A stretch of DNA of 64,000 nt, from positions 1 through 64,000 of the forward strand of contig NZ_MCAS01000033.1 in assembly GCF_003610895.1 (NCBI RefSeq), read 5' to 3'. A program made the position numbers and the translations under genes. The notes beneath the pieces are model-generated. The model searched no databases. It was not told where the DNA came from and saw only the letters and a program-made list of their open reading frames with translations. Positions 17,112 to 28,523 of the stretch are shown here, one piece after another. The stretch comes from Paraburkholderia fungorum (GTDB lineage: Bacteria; Pseudomonadota; Gammaproteobacteria; Burkholderiales; Burkholderiaceae). Position 1 is the first letter of the stretch, and each line of letters begins with the position of its first letter.

Positions 17112-19531
17112 GCCACCCCCATCCGCTTTAGGTGGGCATCCACCTGGGCCGACGCAACCGCCACCTCGTCCACCAGCACCGGCAGCGGAGCTGCATAGCG
17201 CTCAGCCAATTCACGGATGCGGTAGGTGAGGGTTTGGCTGACGCGGTCAAGTTCGCCTTGTACATCACTGGCCAAGCGCGCCAGCCACTTGTCATTTGCG
17301 ACAAGTGATTGAATCTCTTCCACGCTGAGCTTGTCGTACTGGTCATGGGCCAGTTGGTCGAGCTTGGCATCCAGCTCCTTGACCGCTTTCTTCAGGGCCG
17401 CTTCATCGTTGGTGAGCTTGACCCACTCTCTCAGCACCTTCAATTCGGCAGCGCCGTCCGGGTCGGTGCCAATCTCCTTGATGCGATCCTTAACGGCAGC
17501 TGCGTTGATCCTGTCGAAGCCGCCAAACGCGGCGTCTTCGCCACTGTGCTCCTCCTCCAGTTCGGCCAGCGCGCTGCCCGTCGCGTCCATTGCAGCCTGC
17601 TTGGCGCCCAGCGTCACTTGCTCCTTCGCAAAGTAGCGCCCCACGATGAGTGACTTGGGTACCAGCTCGCAAGCCCAGCCCTTGTCCTTCTTCTTGCCCT
17701 TCTTGTCGGTCTCGATAATGCGTGCCGGCTTGGCCACCCAACCGTCGAGGGCGATCGCATACGCGTCGTCCTGCATTACTTCCGCCCAGTAGTCCATCAG
17801 GTGCTGATAGACGCTATAAGCGTCGATCAGAGGCGCAGACTTCACGCTGGCAAGCAGGTCTTCCGACAGCAGTTCGAGGAAGGCCTTGGGGTGGTCACCC
17901 TGCGTGAAGCCTTTCATGCGCGGCTCGTGGCGGGCTTGCCAGTCGTCAAATAACTTCGTTACGGTAGCCTGGAAGGCGCGGAACTCGGCATGCTCCAAAA
18001 TAGCGGCCTTGATTTCGGCCAAGGGTTGCTGGAGCTTGCGGTAGCCCTTGCGGTGTGGCGCGAATAGAGTGGCGCACAGCGCGGGCATCACCTGCCAGTA
18101 AGAGGACAGAGCGCTAGTGGCGCCGAAAAGATCGCGCTCCGGGATGCCACCATTCAGATGGGCGCTGAGGTCCTGGATGTCTTCGACTTCCGTGCCGTCG
18201 ATGTAACGCGGCAGGTTAAGGTTGTAGTCGTTCTTCTCGCTGGCGATGTCGCTGAGCGGCACCATGCGGGCATAGCCGGGCACGTCGTCCAGTCTATGAA
18301 AGCTATCCACGATGCGATGCAGGTCTTGCTCGCGCAAGCGGTTCTTGTTGCCGTCCTTGATGAAGCCCTTGCTGGCGTCGACCATCATCACGCCCTTGCG
18401 CGCGGCGGCGTTTTCCTTGTCCAGCACCAAGATGCACGCAGGGATGCCGGTGCCATAAAACAAGTTGGCCGGCAAACCGATGATGCCCTTGAGGATGCCG
18501 CTGCTCACAAGTTGCTTGCGGATGACGGCTTCCGCATTGCCACGGAACAGTACGCCGTGCGGCAAGATGCAAGCAGCCTTTCCGCTGGCCTTCATACTGC
18601 GAATGATGTGTAGCAGGTAGGCGTAGTCGCCCTGTTTGGCAGGAGGTGCGCCCCAGGTGAACCGCTTGTAAGGGTCATCAGTGGGGATAAGGCCCGTGCT
18701 CCAGGCTTTGTCGGAAAACGGCGGGTTGGCCACCACATAATCATAGGTGCGCAGTTGCTCGCCATCCTTAAACTTGGGGTTAGCCAACGTATTGCCGCTG
18801 AGGATGTTGGCCGTGGGGAAGTCGTGCAAGATCATGTTCATCCGTGCGAGGCCGGCCGTAGTTACGTCCTTCTCCTGACCTTCCAGCGTGATGTGCTTGC
18901 CGGCCTCAGCGGCCACCTTCAGCAGCAACGAACCCGAGCCGCAAGTGGGGTCGTAGGCGGTGGTGTTGCCTTTGGTGTTGGTGGGCGAGATGCCGATAAC
19001 TTTGGCGATGATGCGGCTCACTTCGGACGGCGTGTAGAACTGCCCCTTGCTCTTGCCACTTTCTGTGGCGAAGTGGCGCATCAGGTATTCGTAGGCGTCG
19101 CCCAGAATGTCATCGTGCTCGGCTCGGTTCTGCGAGAAGTCCAGCTCGGGCTTCTGAAAAATGCTGACCAGATTGGTGAGGCGCTCGACCATCTCGGCGC
19201 CGGTGCCTAGCTTCTCGGGATCGTTGAAATTGGGGAAGTCGCTACGCGCGAGGCGGTTATTGTTATCAATCAGCGGCTGGATGATCTGGGTGTTGATCTT
19301 GTCGCCGATATCGCTCTTACCCTTGAGGGCGATCATGTCTTTGAAGCTGGCGCCCTTGGGAATGACAACCGGCGGCGCGATGTCATCGCTATCGGCGTAC
19401 TTGTCACTGATGTACTTGATGAACAGCATGAACAGGACGTAGTCCTTGTACTGGCTGGCATCCATGCCACCGCGCAGTTCATCGCAAGAAGCCCAGAGGG
19501 AGGAATATAGGTCCGACTTCTTAATTGCCAT
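17102..19531 (-). CDS. hsdM: Type I restriction-modification adenine methyltransferase subunit
   Basis: 809 residues, longer than the usual ~500. The N-terminal HsdM domain leads into an N6-adenine methylase with DPTCGSGS (194-201, AdoMet site) and NPPF (269-272, catalytic). The extra C-terminal ~300 residues contain charged, helical sequence (from about residue 500), as in the long HsdM subfamily. It pairs with the downstream hsdS. A gap of about 160 bases separates it from the Doc toxin gene, so it may have its own promoter or be read from the antitoxin promoter. Confidence 0.95.
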   Translation of the reverse strand: MAIKKSDLYSSLWASCDELRGGMDASQYKDYVLFMLFIKYISDKYADSDDIAPPVVIPKGASFKDMIALKGKSDIGDKINTQIIQPLIDNNNRLARSDFPNFNDPEKLGTGAEMVERLTNLVSIFQKPELDFSQNRAEHDDILGDAYEYLMRHFATESGKSKGQFYTPSEVSRIIAKVIGISPTNTKGNTTAYDPTCGSGSLLLKVAAEAGKHITLEGQEKDVTTAGLARMNMILHDFPTANILSGNTLANPKFKDGEQLRTYDYVVANPPFSDKAWSTGLIPTDDPYKRFTWGAPPAKQGDYAYLLHIIRSMKASGKAACILPHGVLFRGNAEAVIRKQLVSSGILKGIIGLPANLFYGTGIPACILVLDKENAAARKGVMMVDASKGFIKDGNKNRLREQDLHRIVDSFHRLDDVPGYARMVPLSDIASEKNDYNLNLPRYIDGTEVEDIQDLSAHLNGGIPERDLFGATSALSSYWQVMPALCATLFAPHRKGYRKLQQPLAEIKAAILEHAEFRAFQATVTKLFDDWQARHEPRMKGFTQGDHPKAFLELLSEDLLASVKSAPLIDAYSVYQHLMDYWAEVMQDDAYAIALDGWVAKPARIIETDKKGKKKDKGWACELVPKSLIVGRYFAKEQVTLGAKQAAMDATGSALAELEEEHSGEDAAFGGFDRINAAAVKDRIKEIGTDPDGAAELKVLREWVKLTNDEAALKKAVKELDAKLDQLAHDQYDKLSVEEIQSLVANDKWLARLASDVQGELDRVSQTLTYRIRELAERYAAPLPVLVDEVAVASAQVDAHLKRMGVAWN

Positions 19532-19693
19532 AAGTTTCGAAAGTGATGTTGAAGCCGCTTTTGTTTAACGTCGCAGCTACACAGTTTCTGAAGGGGGCTT
19601 GCGCACAGCCGAAGCAGCTAGGCCGGCTCAAGGTCGGCCTTTGGCAGCCAGCCTTGGGCGGGTGATGGGATAGCTCGCTACGGGTGGCATTTG

Positions 19694-20170
19694 CTAGTCA
19701 TCCGATTCGGTTAGGGAGCGTGAAATTGCCTCAATCAGCGCAAGTTTGAGGACTTCGGAATAGTCATCCTCGTACAAAATAGACGCAATCAGTTGACGCA
19801 ATAACTCTTTGCTTACGACGTTGTCCGCCACGTACACCGCAATGTTTTCCATTTCGCGAACAAAGCGCGTAACGACATAGTCGTATCCGTTTAGCTCTAG
19901 AAAATAGGCCCCAAGACCGATGGACGAACGTTTGTTGCCGTCGTTAAACGGGTGGTTTTTGTTGATGGAGAACATCAAGTGCGTGAGCTTATCCGCCATT
20001 TCTGGGTAGTACCGGTCATTTTGGATATGACCCAATACGCTTTCAAGATGCTCAACGTGCTTGACGCCAGACAAGCCGCCAGATTTGACGATAATCCAGC
20101 TCTGAGTTTCGATGGCATGCGTCACATCGAAGTAGAGGAAGCGAATGCCTTGGTGCTCGTCCATACTCAC
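19694..20170 (-). CDS. Doc/Fic-family toxin
   Basis: 158 residues with the motif HPFNDGNKR at 73-81, matching the death-on-curing form HxFx(D/A)GNKR. Doc of phage P1 phosphorylates EF-Tu and stops translation. The GTG at 20170 overlaps the stop of the upstream DNA-binding partner (GTGA); an ATG two codons in is an alternative start. The tight coupling with the preceding gene indicates a toxin-antitoxin pair. Such pairs are often lodged in type I restriction loci and may guard them. The catalytic motif is complete. Confidence 0.88.
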   Translation of the reverse strand: MSMDEHQGIRFLYFDVTHAIETQSWIIVKSGGLSGVKHVEHLESVLGHIQNDRYYPEMADKLTHLMFSINKNHPFNDGNKRSSIGLGAYFLELNGYDYVVTRFVREMENIAVYVADNVVSKELLRQLIASILYEDDYSEVLKLALIEAISRSLTESDD

Positions 20171-21177
20171 CGGTCTTTCAGACGTTTAAACACGGCAAGA
20201 GTGGCGGGGTCGCTCAAGCGCTCCTCAAGGGACTTACTAGTTTCGCCCAGGAAACGGTCAAAATCCGCCTGTGGTACAGACTGGATGTAGGCTTCCAGTT
20301 TCTGGTGAAGCGCATCCCTGAACCCCAAGTCGCGGCTGGCCATCTTGGTGCGCGCATCCATAATCAGCGGTCTAAACAGCGGATGACTCTCGAACTGGCC
20401 GAACAGCGTCTCGGCTTCCTGCATCGTCAGCTTGCGGCCTTGACGAAGAACGGCGGCGGCAAATTCGTGAGCGACACCGATTTCGTAACTTGCGATCAGG
20501 TTAAGCACTTCCGCGTACATGGTCTCGCGGATGTTGTCCTTGCCAGCCAAGTTCAATACCTTGCGGTACTCAGCGGCGTTTTCTTTGAAAATACTCTGAT
20601 AGATGAGATTGGTAAAACGGACGTATTTCCACTTATTCTCTACAACATGTTGGTCTAAGGCGTCTGTGAACTGTTTGCGGTAGCTCTGTTCCTGAAACGC
20701 AGCTGTCAGAAACTGATCGTCGCGCTGATTGATGTACTTGGTGTGTCCGCCTGTGCGCTCGGCTAGCACGTCCATCACAATGTCAAGCAATCTGGAGCGG
20801 ATGGCCTTTGCCCGCTCACTCTCCGTGAGGAGCATGGCCAAGTTAAGTACCGCGCGGAAGCTAAAGACCCCTAGGACGGGTGCCCTGTTACCCTCGCCCG
20901 TGAGGGTAACATCACTCAAGTCTTTGAATTCTTTGAGTTTTTTACCCTTGAGGAGCTCGTAGCCGTTTGCTTTAAGTTCCTCGCCATGACTAGCGATGTA
21001 ACGCTCGACAGTGGCATCGCTTACCTCGAGCAGCGCCGTTACCTGCTGCTTCGTGAATACCATTTCGCCTTGGTACGCGATACCACCCAGCTCCAGATGT
21101 TGCTCGGCCGCCTGTAACGCATACCTGTTGTTCAGGATATTCTGTCGCTGATACTGAGCAGGGGTCTGATCGCTCAT
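20167..21177 (-). CDS. RhuM/KilA-N-like DNA-binding protein, putative antitoxin to Doc
   Basis: 336 residues. The N-terminal third has a helix-turn-helix-like region (VTALLEVSDATVERYIASHGEELKANG context, about residues 47-75) and a VFSFRAVLNLAMLL segment; the rest is helical and charged. It resembles the RhuM-type proteins found with Fic/Doc toxins and type I restriction genes. It overlaps the doc gene by four bases and is the first gene of the minus-strand cluster, so it may bind the promoter just upstream of 21177. Antitoxin function is inferred from the pairing, not proven. Confidence 0.75.
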   Translation of the reverse strand: MSDQTPAQYQRQNILNNRYALQAAEQHLELGGIAYQGEMVFTKQQVTALLEVSDATVERYIASHGEELKANGYELLKGKKLKEFKDLSDVTLTGEGNRAPVLGVFSFRAVLNLAMLLTESERAKAIRSRLLDIVMDVLAERTGGHTKYINQRDDQFLTAAFQEQSYRKQFTDALDQHVVENKWKYVRFTNLIYQSIFKENAAEYRKVLNLAGKDNIRETMYAEVLNLIASYEIGVAHEFAAAVLRQGRKLTMQEAETLFGQFESHPLFRPLIMDARTKMASRDLGFRDALHQKLEAYIQSVPQADFDRFLGETSKSLEERLSDPATLAVFKRLKDR

Positions 21178-21590
21178 TCAGAGTTCTCTACAAAACAAAA
21201 GGCGCAGTGTTGGAGGGAGCCCTCGGCAGGAATGATCGCTGAGGTGAGATCGCACCAATTTTAGCAAGGTGCAGCAACTGAGGAGTGGCGTATCAAGCGT
21301 TCAGTACCGACTTACGCCAACACCAAAAACCCGTCTCCCGCTCTGCACAATGCACGTTCTGGCAAACGGTCGAAAACTGCTGAGAATGGGCATTGGCGAT
21401 GGTATTTTCAGCGCCCAGATAAGTCTATCAAGCTGGAGCGCAGCCGATCCTCTCCCCCAAGCAAAGCCCCGAAGCCGCCTCCTTGCTCGAGCCAAGAAAG
21501 CGGTCGCGCGCCGCTAAAGTAGCGCGGGCGGAGTGCGCCGCTCATCGGCATGTCCATACCGAGAGGGCGCACAACTAGAAGCAATTGTCC
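21178..21590. other. Gap between the defence island and gyrB, no gene seen
   Basis: 413 bases downstream of gyrB and upstream of the antitoxin gene. It must contain the antitoxin promoter and the gyrB 3' end. Small open frames on both strands have no ribosome site or recognisable sequence. No attachment-site-like repeat or clear T-tailed hairpin was found, although this is the island boundary. Confidence 0.5.
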
Positions 21591-24110
<2,520 letters not shown>

Positions 24111-24176
24111 TCAAAACACCATAAAAACGCCAAAGGGGCGCTGCGCCCCTTGGTGTGTTCTTTGGTTTTGGACGCG

Positions 24177-25280
24177 TTAGATGCGCATTGGCATCACGAC
24201 GTATTTGAATTCGTCGTTCTCGGGAATCGTGATCAACGCGCTGGAGCTGGCGTCGCCAAGGCTCACTTGCAACATGTCGACCTTCAGGTTTGCGAGCACG
24301 TCGAGCAGATACGTGACGTTGAACCCGATATCGACGCTGTCGCCGTCGTACGCGATTTCCAGTTCTTCCTGCGCCTCTTCCTGATCGGCGTTGGTCGACA
24401 TGATCTTCAACTGGCCCGGCTCGATAATGCAGCGCACGCCCTTGAATTTGTCCGACGTCAGAATCGCGGCGCGTTGCAGCGAGCGCTGCAGTTCTTCACG
24501 GCCGATCAAGAACTGATTCTTGTGCGACTTCGGAATCACGCGCTGGAAGTCGGGGAATTTGCCTTCCACCAGCTTCGACACCAGTTCGACCTGGCCGAAG
24601 GTGAACTTCACCTGCGTCGGCGCGATGTCGATCTTCAGCGTGTCGTCGATGTCTTCCAGCAGACGCTGCAGTTCGAGAATTGTCTTGCGCGGAATGATCA
24701 CTTCCTGGCGCGCAAACGAGCCTTCGATCTTCATCGACGAGAACGCCAGACGGTGGCCGTCCGTTGCGACTGCCATCAACTGGTCGCCATCTACCACCAG
24801 CAGCATGCCGTTCAGGTAGTAGCGGATGTCCTGCTGGGCCATCGAAAAATGGACCATGCCGAGCAACTGGCGGAACGTTTTCTGGGGAACCACCAGGTTC
24901 GCGCCGTAGTCTTTAGCCTGAGCGACGGTCGGGAACTCGTCGGCCGCCAGCGTTTGCAGCGCAAAGCGGCTCTTGCCGGATTGCACGGTCAAACGCTTGT
25001 CGTTCAAGGTCAGCGTGACTTGCCCGTCGGGCATGGCGCGCAGAATGTCGAGGAGCTTTCTTGCTGCCACCGTGGTCGCGACCGAATCGCCGCCCACGCC
25101 GAAATCGGCACGCGTGGTGATCTGCAACTCGAGGTCGGTCGACAGGAACGACACGTCAGGGCCGTTCTTGGTAATCAGCAAATTGGCGAGGATCGGCAAC
25201 GTATGGCGGCGTTCGACGATGCCGCTCACGGTTTGCAGCGGCCTGAGGAGGTTATCGCGTTCGGTCTTGACCAGTTGCAT
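24177..25280 (-). CDS. dnaN: DNA polymerase III beta sliding clamp
   Basis: 367 residues beginning MQLVKTERDNLLRPLQTV and ending in the clamp C-terminus KYVVMPMRI. Three repeated clamp folds form the ring that tethers polymerase III. The start at 25280 is chosen because AAGGA lies five bases upstream and it gives the conserved N-terminus; an upstream in-frame start adds 20 unlike residues. It lies 219 bases downstream of dnaA, a gap with no DnaA box. Confidence 0.98.
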   Translation of the reverse strand: MQLVKTERDNLLRPLQTVSGIVERRHTLPILANLLITKNGPDVSFLSTDLELQITTRADFGVGGDSVATTVAARKLLDILRAMPDGQVTLTLNDKRLTVQSGKSRFALQTLAADEFPTVAQAKDYGANLVVPQKTFRQLLGMVHFSMAQQDIRYYLNGMLLVVDGDQLMAVATDGHRLAFSSMKIEGSFARQEVIIPRKTILELQRLLEDIDDTLKIDIAPTQVKFTFGQVELVSKLVEGKFPDFQRVIPKSHKNQFLIGREELQRSLQRAAILTSDKFKGVRCIIEPGQLKIMSTNADQEEAQEELEIAYDGDSVDIGFNVTYLLDVLANLKVDMLQVSLGDASSSALITIPENDEFKYVVMPMRI

Positions 25281-25499
25281 AGAGTTCCTTCGTTGATATA
25301 ACGGCCTGCGCGCCTGACTTGCCAGCCTTACAGCGCGCAACCGCGGCTCCCCGCCGGCGCCACGCAGCGCCTGTCACGGCGTGAATTCCGCCCGCGGCCG
25401 CCGGGCGGTTAAACCTGTATTGTGCCTGAAAACAGAACCGCTCCCCTAAAATGGGGGCGAGTTCCGAAATAAACAGGTCGATTTTTACGTTCGGCCTGC

Positions 25500-27134
25500 T
25501 TAACCCTTAAGCGTTTGCTCCAGCACGTGCAGTTCGTGGTTCAGTTGCGCGTCCGTGCCGCGCTCGGCGGCAATCTTGCGCACCGCGTGCAGCACCGTGG
25601 TGTGGTCGCGCCCGCCGAACAGCTCGCCGATTTCCGGCAAACTCTTCTGCGTCAACTCCTTCGCCAGATACATCGCGATCTGCCGCGGCCGCGCGATGTT
25701 CGCCGGACGCTTCTTCGAATACATATCCGCGACCTTGATGCTGTAGAAGTCAGCCGTGGTCTTCTGGATGTTTTCCACCGAAATCTGCCGGTTCTGTACC
25801 GTCAGCAGGTCTTTCAGCGCTTCTTTCGTCACTTCGATCGTGATTTCGCGGCCGTGGAACTTCGAGTACGCGAGGATCTTGCGCAGCGCGCCTTCCAGTT
25901 CGCGGACGTTCGAACGCAGATGCTTGGCGACGAAGAACGCGACGTCTTCATTCAGGCTCACGAACTCGGATTGCGCCTTGCGCATCAGAATCGCGACGCG
26001 CATTTCCAGCTCGGGCGGCTCGATCGCCACCGTCAGGCCGGAGTCGAAGCGCGAGATCAGGCGGTCGTCGATGCCGGAGATTTCCTTCGGATACGTGTCG
26101 CTGGTGATGATCACCTGCGCCTTGTTCGCGACCAGCGCTTCGAACGCGTAGAAGAATTCCTCTTGTGTGCGCGACTTGCCGGAGAAGAACTGAATATCGT
26201 CGATCAGCAGCAAATCGAGCGAATGGTAGTAACGCTTGAAATCGTCGAACGCCTTGCGCTGGTAGGCCTTCACCACATCGGACACGTACTGTTCCGCGTG
26301 GATGTAGCGAATCCGCGCGCCGGCCTTATCCATCAGAAGCTGGTTGCCGATTGCGTGGATCAGGTGGGTTTTGCCCAGACCAACGCCGCCGTACAGAAAC
26401 AGCGGGTTGTACGAGATGCCGGGGTTGTCCGCGACCTGAATCGCCGCGGCGCGCGCCAACTGGTTGGCCTTACCGGTCACGAAGTTGTCGAAGGTCAGCA
26501 CGGGGTTGAGCTTCGAGCGCTCGTACATCGAGTCGTTATCACCGTTGCCATTCGAGCTGGCGCTTTGGCCTGGACGCCACGTGCGGCGTGCGGCCGCGGC
26601 TTCATTCGCATCGAGGCTGGGCAGATCGAGGTCGGCGGCGTCATCAGCGGCCGCACGGGCGTTTGCGTTCTGGTCGGCCGCGGCGCGTGCATTCGCGTTG
26701 AGGTTCGCCATCGCGTTGTTCGCGCCATTGCTGCGCGCGGCCTGCGACGCTTGCACGGCGCCGACGGCCGCGTCCACGGCGGCAGCGCCACCGTTCGAGC
26801 CAGACGCGTGAGCGCCACCCATCGAACCCGCCGCGGAAGACGGACGCGACTGCGCCGACGACGCTGCCGCAGGGGCGCGCATGCCGGCTTTCGGGTCCAA
26901 TACAAATTGCACGTCGACCGGGGTGTGCCAGAAATCGCGGGCCATATCCGCGATGCGGCCGGAGAACTGGCTCTTGACCCAGTCGAGCTTGAAGCGATTC
27001 GGCGCGGCGATGCTAAGCGTGTTCGCAGCGGCGTCGAAGGCGACCGGGGCCAACGGTTTGATCCACGTCACGTACTGCTGGGGCGTCAGCTCACGCTCCA
27101 GCAATGCGGAACAGTGTTGCCAGAAATCGTTCAT
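25500..27134 (-). CDS. dnaA: Chromosomal replication initiator DnaA
   Basis: 544 residues. Domain I is at about 1-85. A long Ala/Asn/Ser-rich linker (about 86-205) includes a twofold NANARAAAD repeat at 146-164. The AAA+ domain has Walker A GGVGLGKT (249-256) and a Walker [11 protein letters not shown]; domain IV has [11 protein letters not shown] for DnaA-box binding. The ATG at 27134 gives the conserved start [13 protein letters not shown]; a start 21 codons upstream is rejected. The linker is much longer than in Escherichia coli. It is divergent from rpmH, the usual origin arrangement. Confidence 0.98.
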   Translation of the reverse strand: MNDFWQHCSALLERELTPQQYVTWIKPLAPVAFDAAANTLSIAAPNRFKLDWVKSQFSGRIADMARDFWHTPVDVQFVLDPKAGMRAPAAASSAQSRPSSAAGSMGGAHASGSNGGAAAVDAAVGAVQASQAARSNGANNAMANLNANARAAADQNANARAAADDAADLDLPSLDANEAAAARRTWRPGQSASSNGNGDNDSMYERSKLNPVLTFDNFVTGKANQLARAAAIQVADNPGISYNPLFLYGGVGLGKTHLIHAIGNQLLMDKAGARIRYIHAEQYVSDVVKAYQRKAFDDFKRYYHSLDLLLIDDIQFFSGKSRTQEEFFYAFEALVANKAQVIITSDTYPKEISGIDDRLISRFDSGLTVAIEPPELEMRVAILMRKAQSEFVSLNEDVAFFVAKHLRSNVRELEGALRKILAYSKFHGREITIEVTKEALKDLLTVQNRQISVENIQKTTADFYSIKVADMYSKKRPANIARPRQIAMYLAKELTQKSLPEIGELFGGRDHTTVLHAVRKIAAERGTDAQLNHELHVLEQTLKG

Positions 27135-27342
27135 CGAGTTGCTGTCGTTATGTATGCACGGCGGTTCGCCGCTGCCCCTGTCGCGTGTACGCAACAAGGC
27201 CCTGAGCAGCTAGGCCGAACCAGGCGCAATGGCTCCAGGCGCTTGTGCCACAAGGGTTTGCGGGGCAAGCGAGCCGGAGCGGCGTGCAGGATTTTTGGGA
27301 AGTAAGGCGAGATTCTACCGCCAAAACGTCGGCGAAAGGGAG

Positions 27343-27351
27343 TTATCCACA
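27343..27351 (+). promoter_or_regulatory. DnaA box TTATCCACA
   Basis: Exact match to the consensus R-type DnaA box, about 210 bases from the dnaA start. It could serve origin firing and dnaA autoregulation. Confidence 0.8.
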
Positions 27352-27406
27352 GGGACGGATCATCCTGTGAACTCTTCTCGGAGACAGGCCGAACCAGGCT
27401 AAACTA

Positions 27407-27435
27407 TTGACGGTCAACGAAAAACCGGTTTAAAT
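27407..27435 (+). promoter_or_regulatory. Sigma70-type promoter for rpmH
   Basis: TTGACG at 27407-27412 and TTAAAT at 27430-27435 with a 17-base spacer, about 90 bases upstream of the rpmH ATG. Both hexamers are close to consensus and the direction fits the rpmH-rnpA-yidD-yidC operon. Confidence 0.65.
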
Positions 27436-27527
27436 AGCGGGTTCCGCGAAAACCAATTCAGTAAACCTCCGGCCATTGCGCTTTCAGCGATGATCGCGCG
27501 GTTATTTTTCGATCAAGTGAGAGCAAC

Positions 27528-27662
27528 ATGAAACGTACTTACCAACCTTCCGTTACCCGTCGCAAGCGCACCCACGGCTTTCGCGTTCGCATGAAGACCG
27601 CAGGTGGCCGCAAGGTCATCAACGCACGTCGCGCGAAGGGCCGCAAGCGCCTCGCCATCTAA
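27528..27662 (+). CDS. rpmH: 50S ribosomal protein L34
   Basis: 44 residues beginning [18 protein letters not shown] and ending KGRKRLAI, the full conserved L34 sequence. It is a very basic large-subunit protein. It is the first gene of the operon with rnpA, yidD and yidC and is divergent from dnaA. GTGAGAG upstream serves as ribosome site. Confidence 0.98.
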
Positions 27663-27754
27663 GGCAGGCGAGCGGATTGCGCGCTCCGTCTGTGCCAGGC
27701 GAGGCCCGCGGTGAAGCGGGAGCGGCAGGGGCGCCGCGGCAGGGCTCGGTTCCG

Positions 27755-28174
27755 TTGCGAGCGCAAGCCGCCTTCCCCAAAGCCGCAAGGCTACTGAAAA
27801 CGGATGAATTTTCATCCGTTTTTCGTTTGCGCCCGTGGCGCCGCACCGCGCACTTCGTGGTGTACGGCCGGCCCACCGGCAATGACGCGCGCCTGGGTCT
27901 CGTGATCGGCAAGAAGTATGCGCCGCGCGCGGCCACGCGCAATCTGGTACGCCGACTCGCGCGTGAAGCCTTCCGGCTGCGTCGCGCGGAATTCGGCGGT
28001 TGGGATGTGCTGCTGCGTTTGCACACGCGCTTCGACAAGAAGGCTTTGCCGAGCGCCTCGTCGCCGCCGTTGAGGGCGCTGTGCCGCAGCGAGATAGAGG
28101 TGCTGCTCGACAAGGCAGCGCGCGAAATTGTCCGTCGCGAGGCGCCGCCCGCGGAAGCGCCCAAGACGGAATGA
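27755..28174 (+). CDS. rnpA: Ribonuclease P protein component
   Basis: 139 residues if it starts at the TTG 27755, giving [19 protein letters not shown]. It contains the conserved RnpA core: [26 protein letters not shown], a basic RNA-binding helix around RNxxRR. The protein helps the RNA subunit process tRNA 5' ends. The N-terminus is uncertain: in-frame TTG 27677 and GTG 27692 would add up to 26 residues, but the 27755 start matches the family start better. It lies between rpmH and yidD as in most bacteria. Confidence 0.93.
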   Translation: MRAQAAFPKAARLLKTDEFSSVFRLRPWRRTAHFVVYGRPTGNDARLGLVIGKKYAPRAATRNLVRRLAREAFRLRRAEFGGWDVLLRLHTRFDKKALPSASSPPLRALCRSEIEVLLDKAAREIVRREAPPAEAPKTE

Positions 28175-28262
28175 CGCTCAAGTGACCGCCCGCAGTGCAG
28201 CCAGGCTGCGCGGGCGTCGCCCGGTACTCCACGTTGCGCGGCGCCGTCCGGCCGCACCAGCC

Positions 28263-28493
28263 ATGCAAACGGTACTCATCGCTTTACTGCGTTTCTACAA
28301 GGTTGCTGTGAGCCCCATGCTCGGCAACCGGTGCCGTTTTTACCCTTCCTGTTCTGATTACGCGCGCGAAGCAATCCAGTATCATGGCGCCGCGCGCGGG
28401 ACTTATCTCGCCGCCAGGCGTATTTGCCGCTGCCACCCGTTTTCCGCTGGCGGCATCGATCTCGTCCCGCCTCCCACTTCTGAAAAGCGCTGA
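28263..28493 (+). CDS. yidD: Membrane protein insertion efficiency factor YidD
   Basis: 76 residues beginning [20 protein letters not shown] and containing the signature [16 protein letters not shown] and GGIDLVP. YidD assists YidC-dependent membrane protein insertion. The ATG at 28263 gives the conserved start; longer in-frame versions overlap rnpA and are rejected. It sits between rnpA and yidC in the standard operon. Confidence 0.93.
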   Translation: MQTVLIALLRFYKVAVSPMLGNRCRFYPSCSDYAREAIQYHGAARGTYLAARRICRCHPFSAGGIDLVPPPTSEKR

Positions 28494-28523
28494 CGCGCCG
28501 TTCCATCGACACTGAGACAACGC

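Larger units (their letters stand above)
27135..27527. other. Candidate replication origin region (dnaA-rpmH intergenic)
   Basis: This gap lies between divergent dnaA and rpmH, and gene orientation flips across it, as expected at oriC. It holds one perfect DnaA box (27343-27351), an AT-richer stretch near 27400-27520 and the rpmH promoter. Only one consensus box was found by eye; further boxes would have to be degenerate, so the exact origin could extend elsewhere. The dnaA-dnaN gap had none. Confidence 0.5.

Noticed and set aside
25281-25499. dnaA-dnaN gap as a replication origin
   Set aside because: No DnaA box was found in it, whereas the dnaA-rpmH gap has one.
25515-27305. A 596-codon open frame antisense to dnaA
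   Set aside because: Antisense of a conserved gene with biased codon usage; no ribosome site or family.
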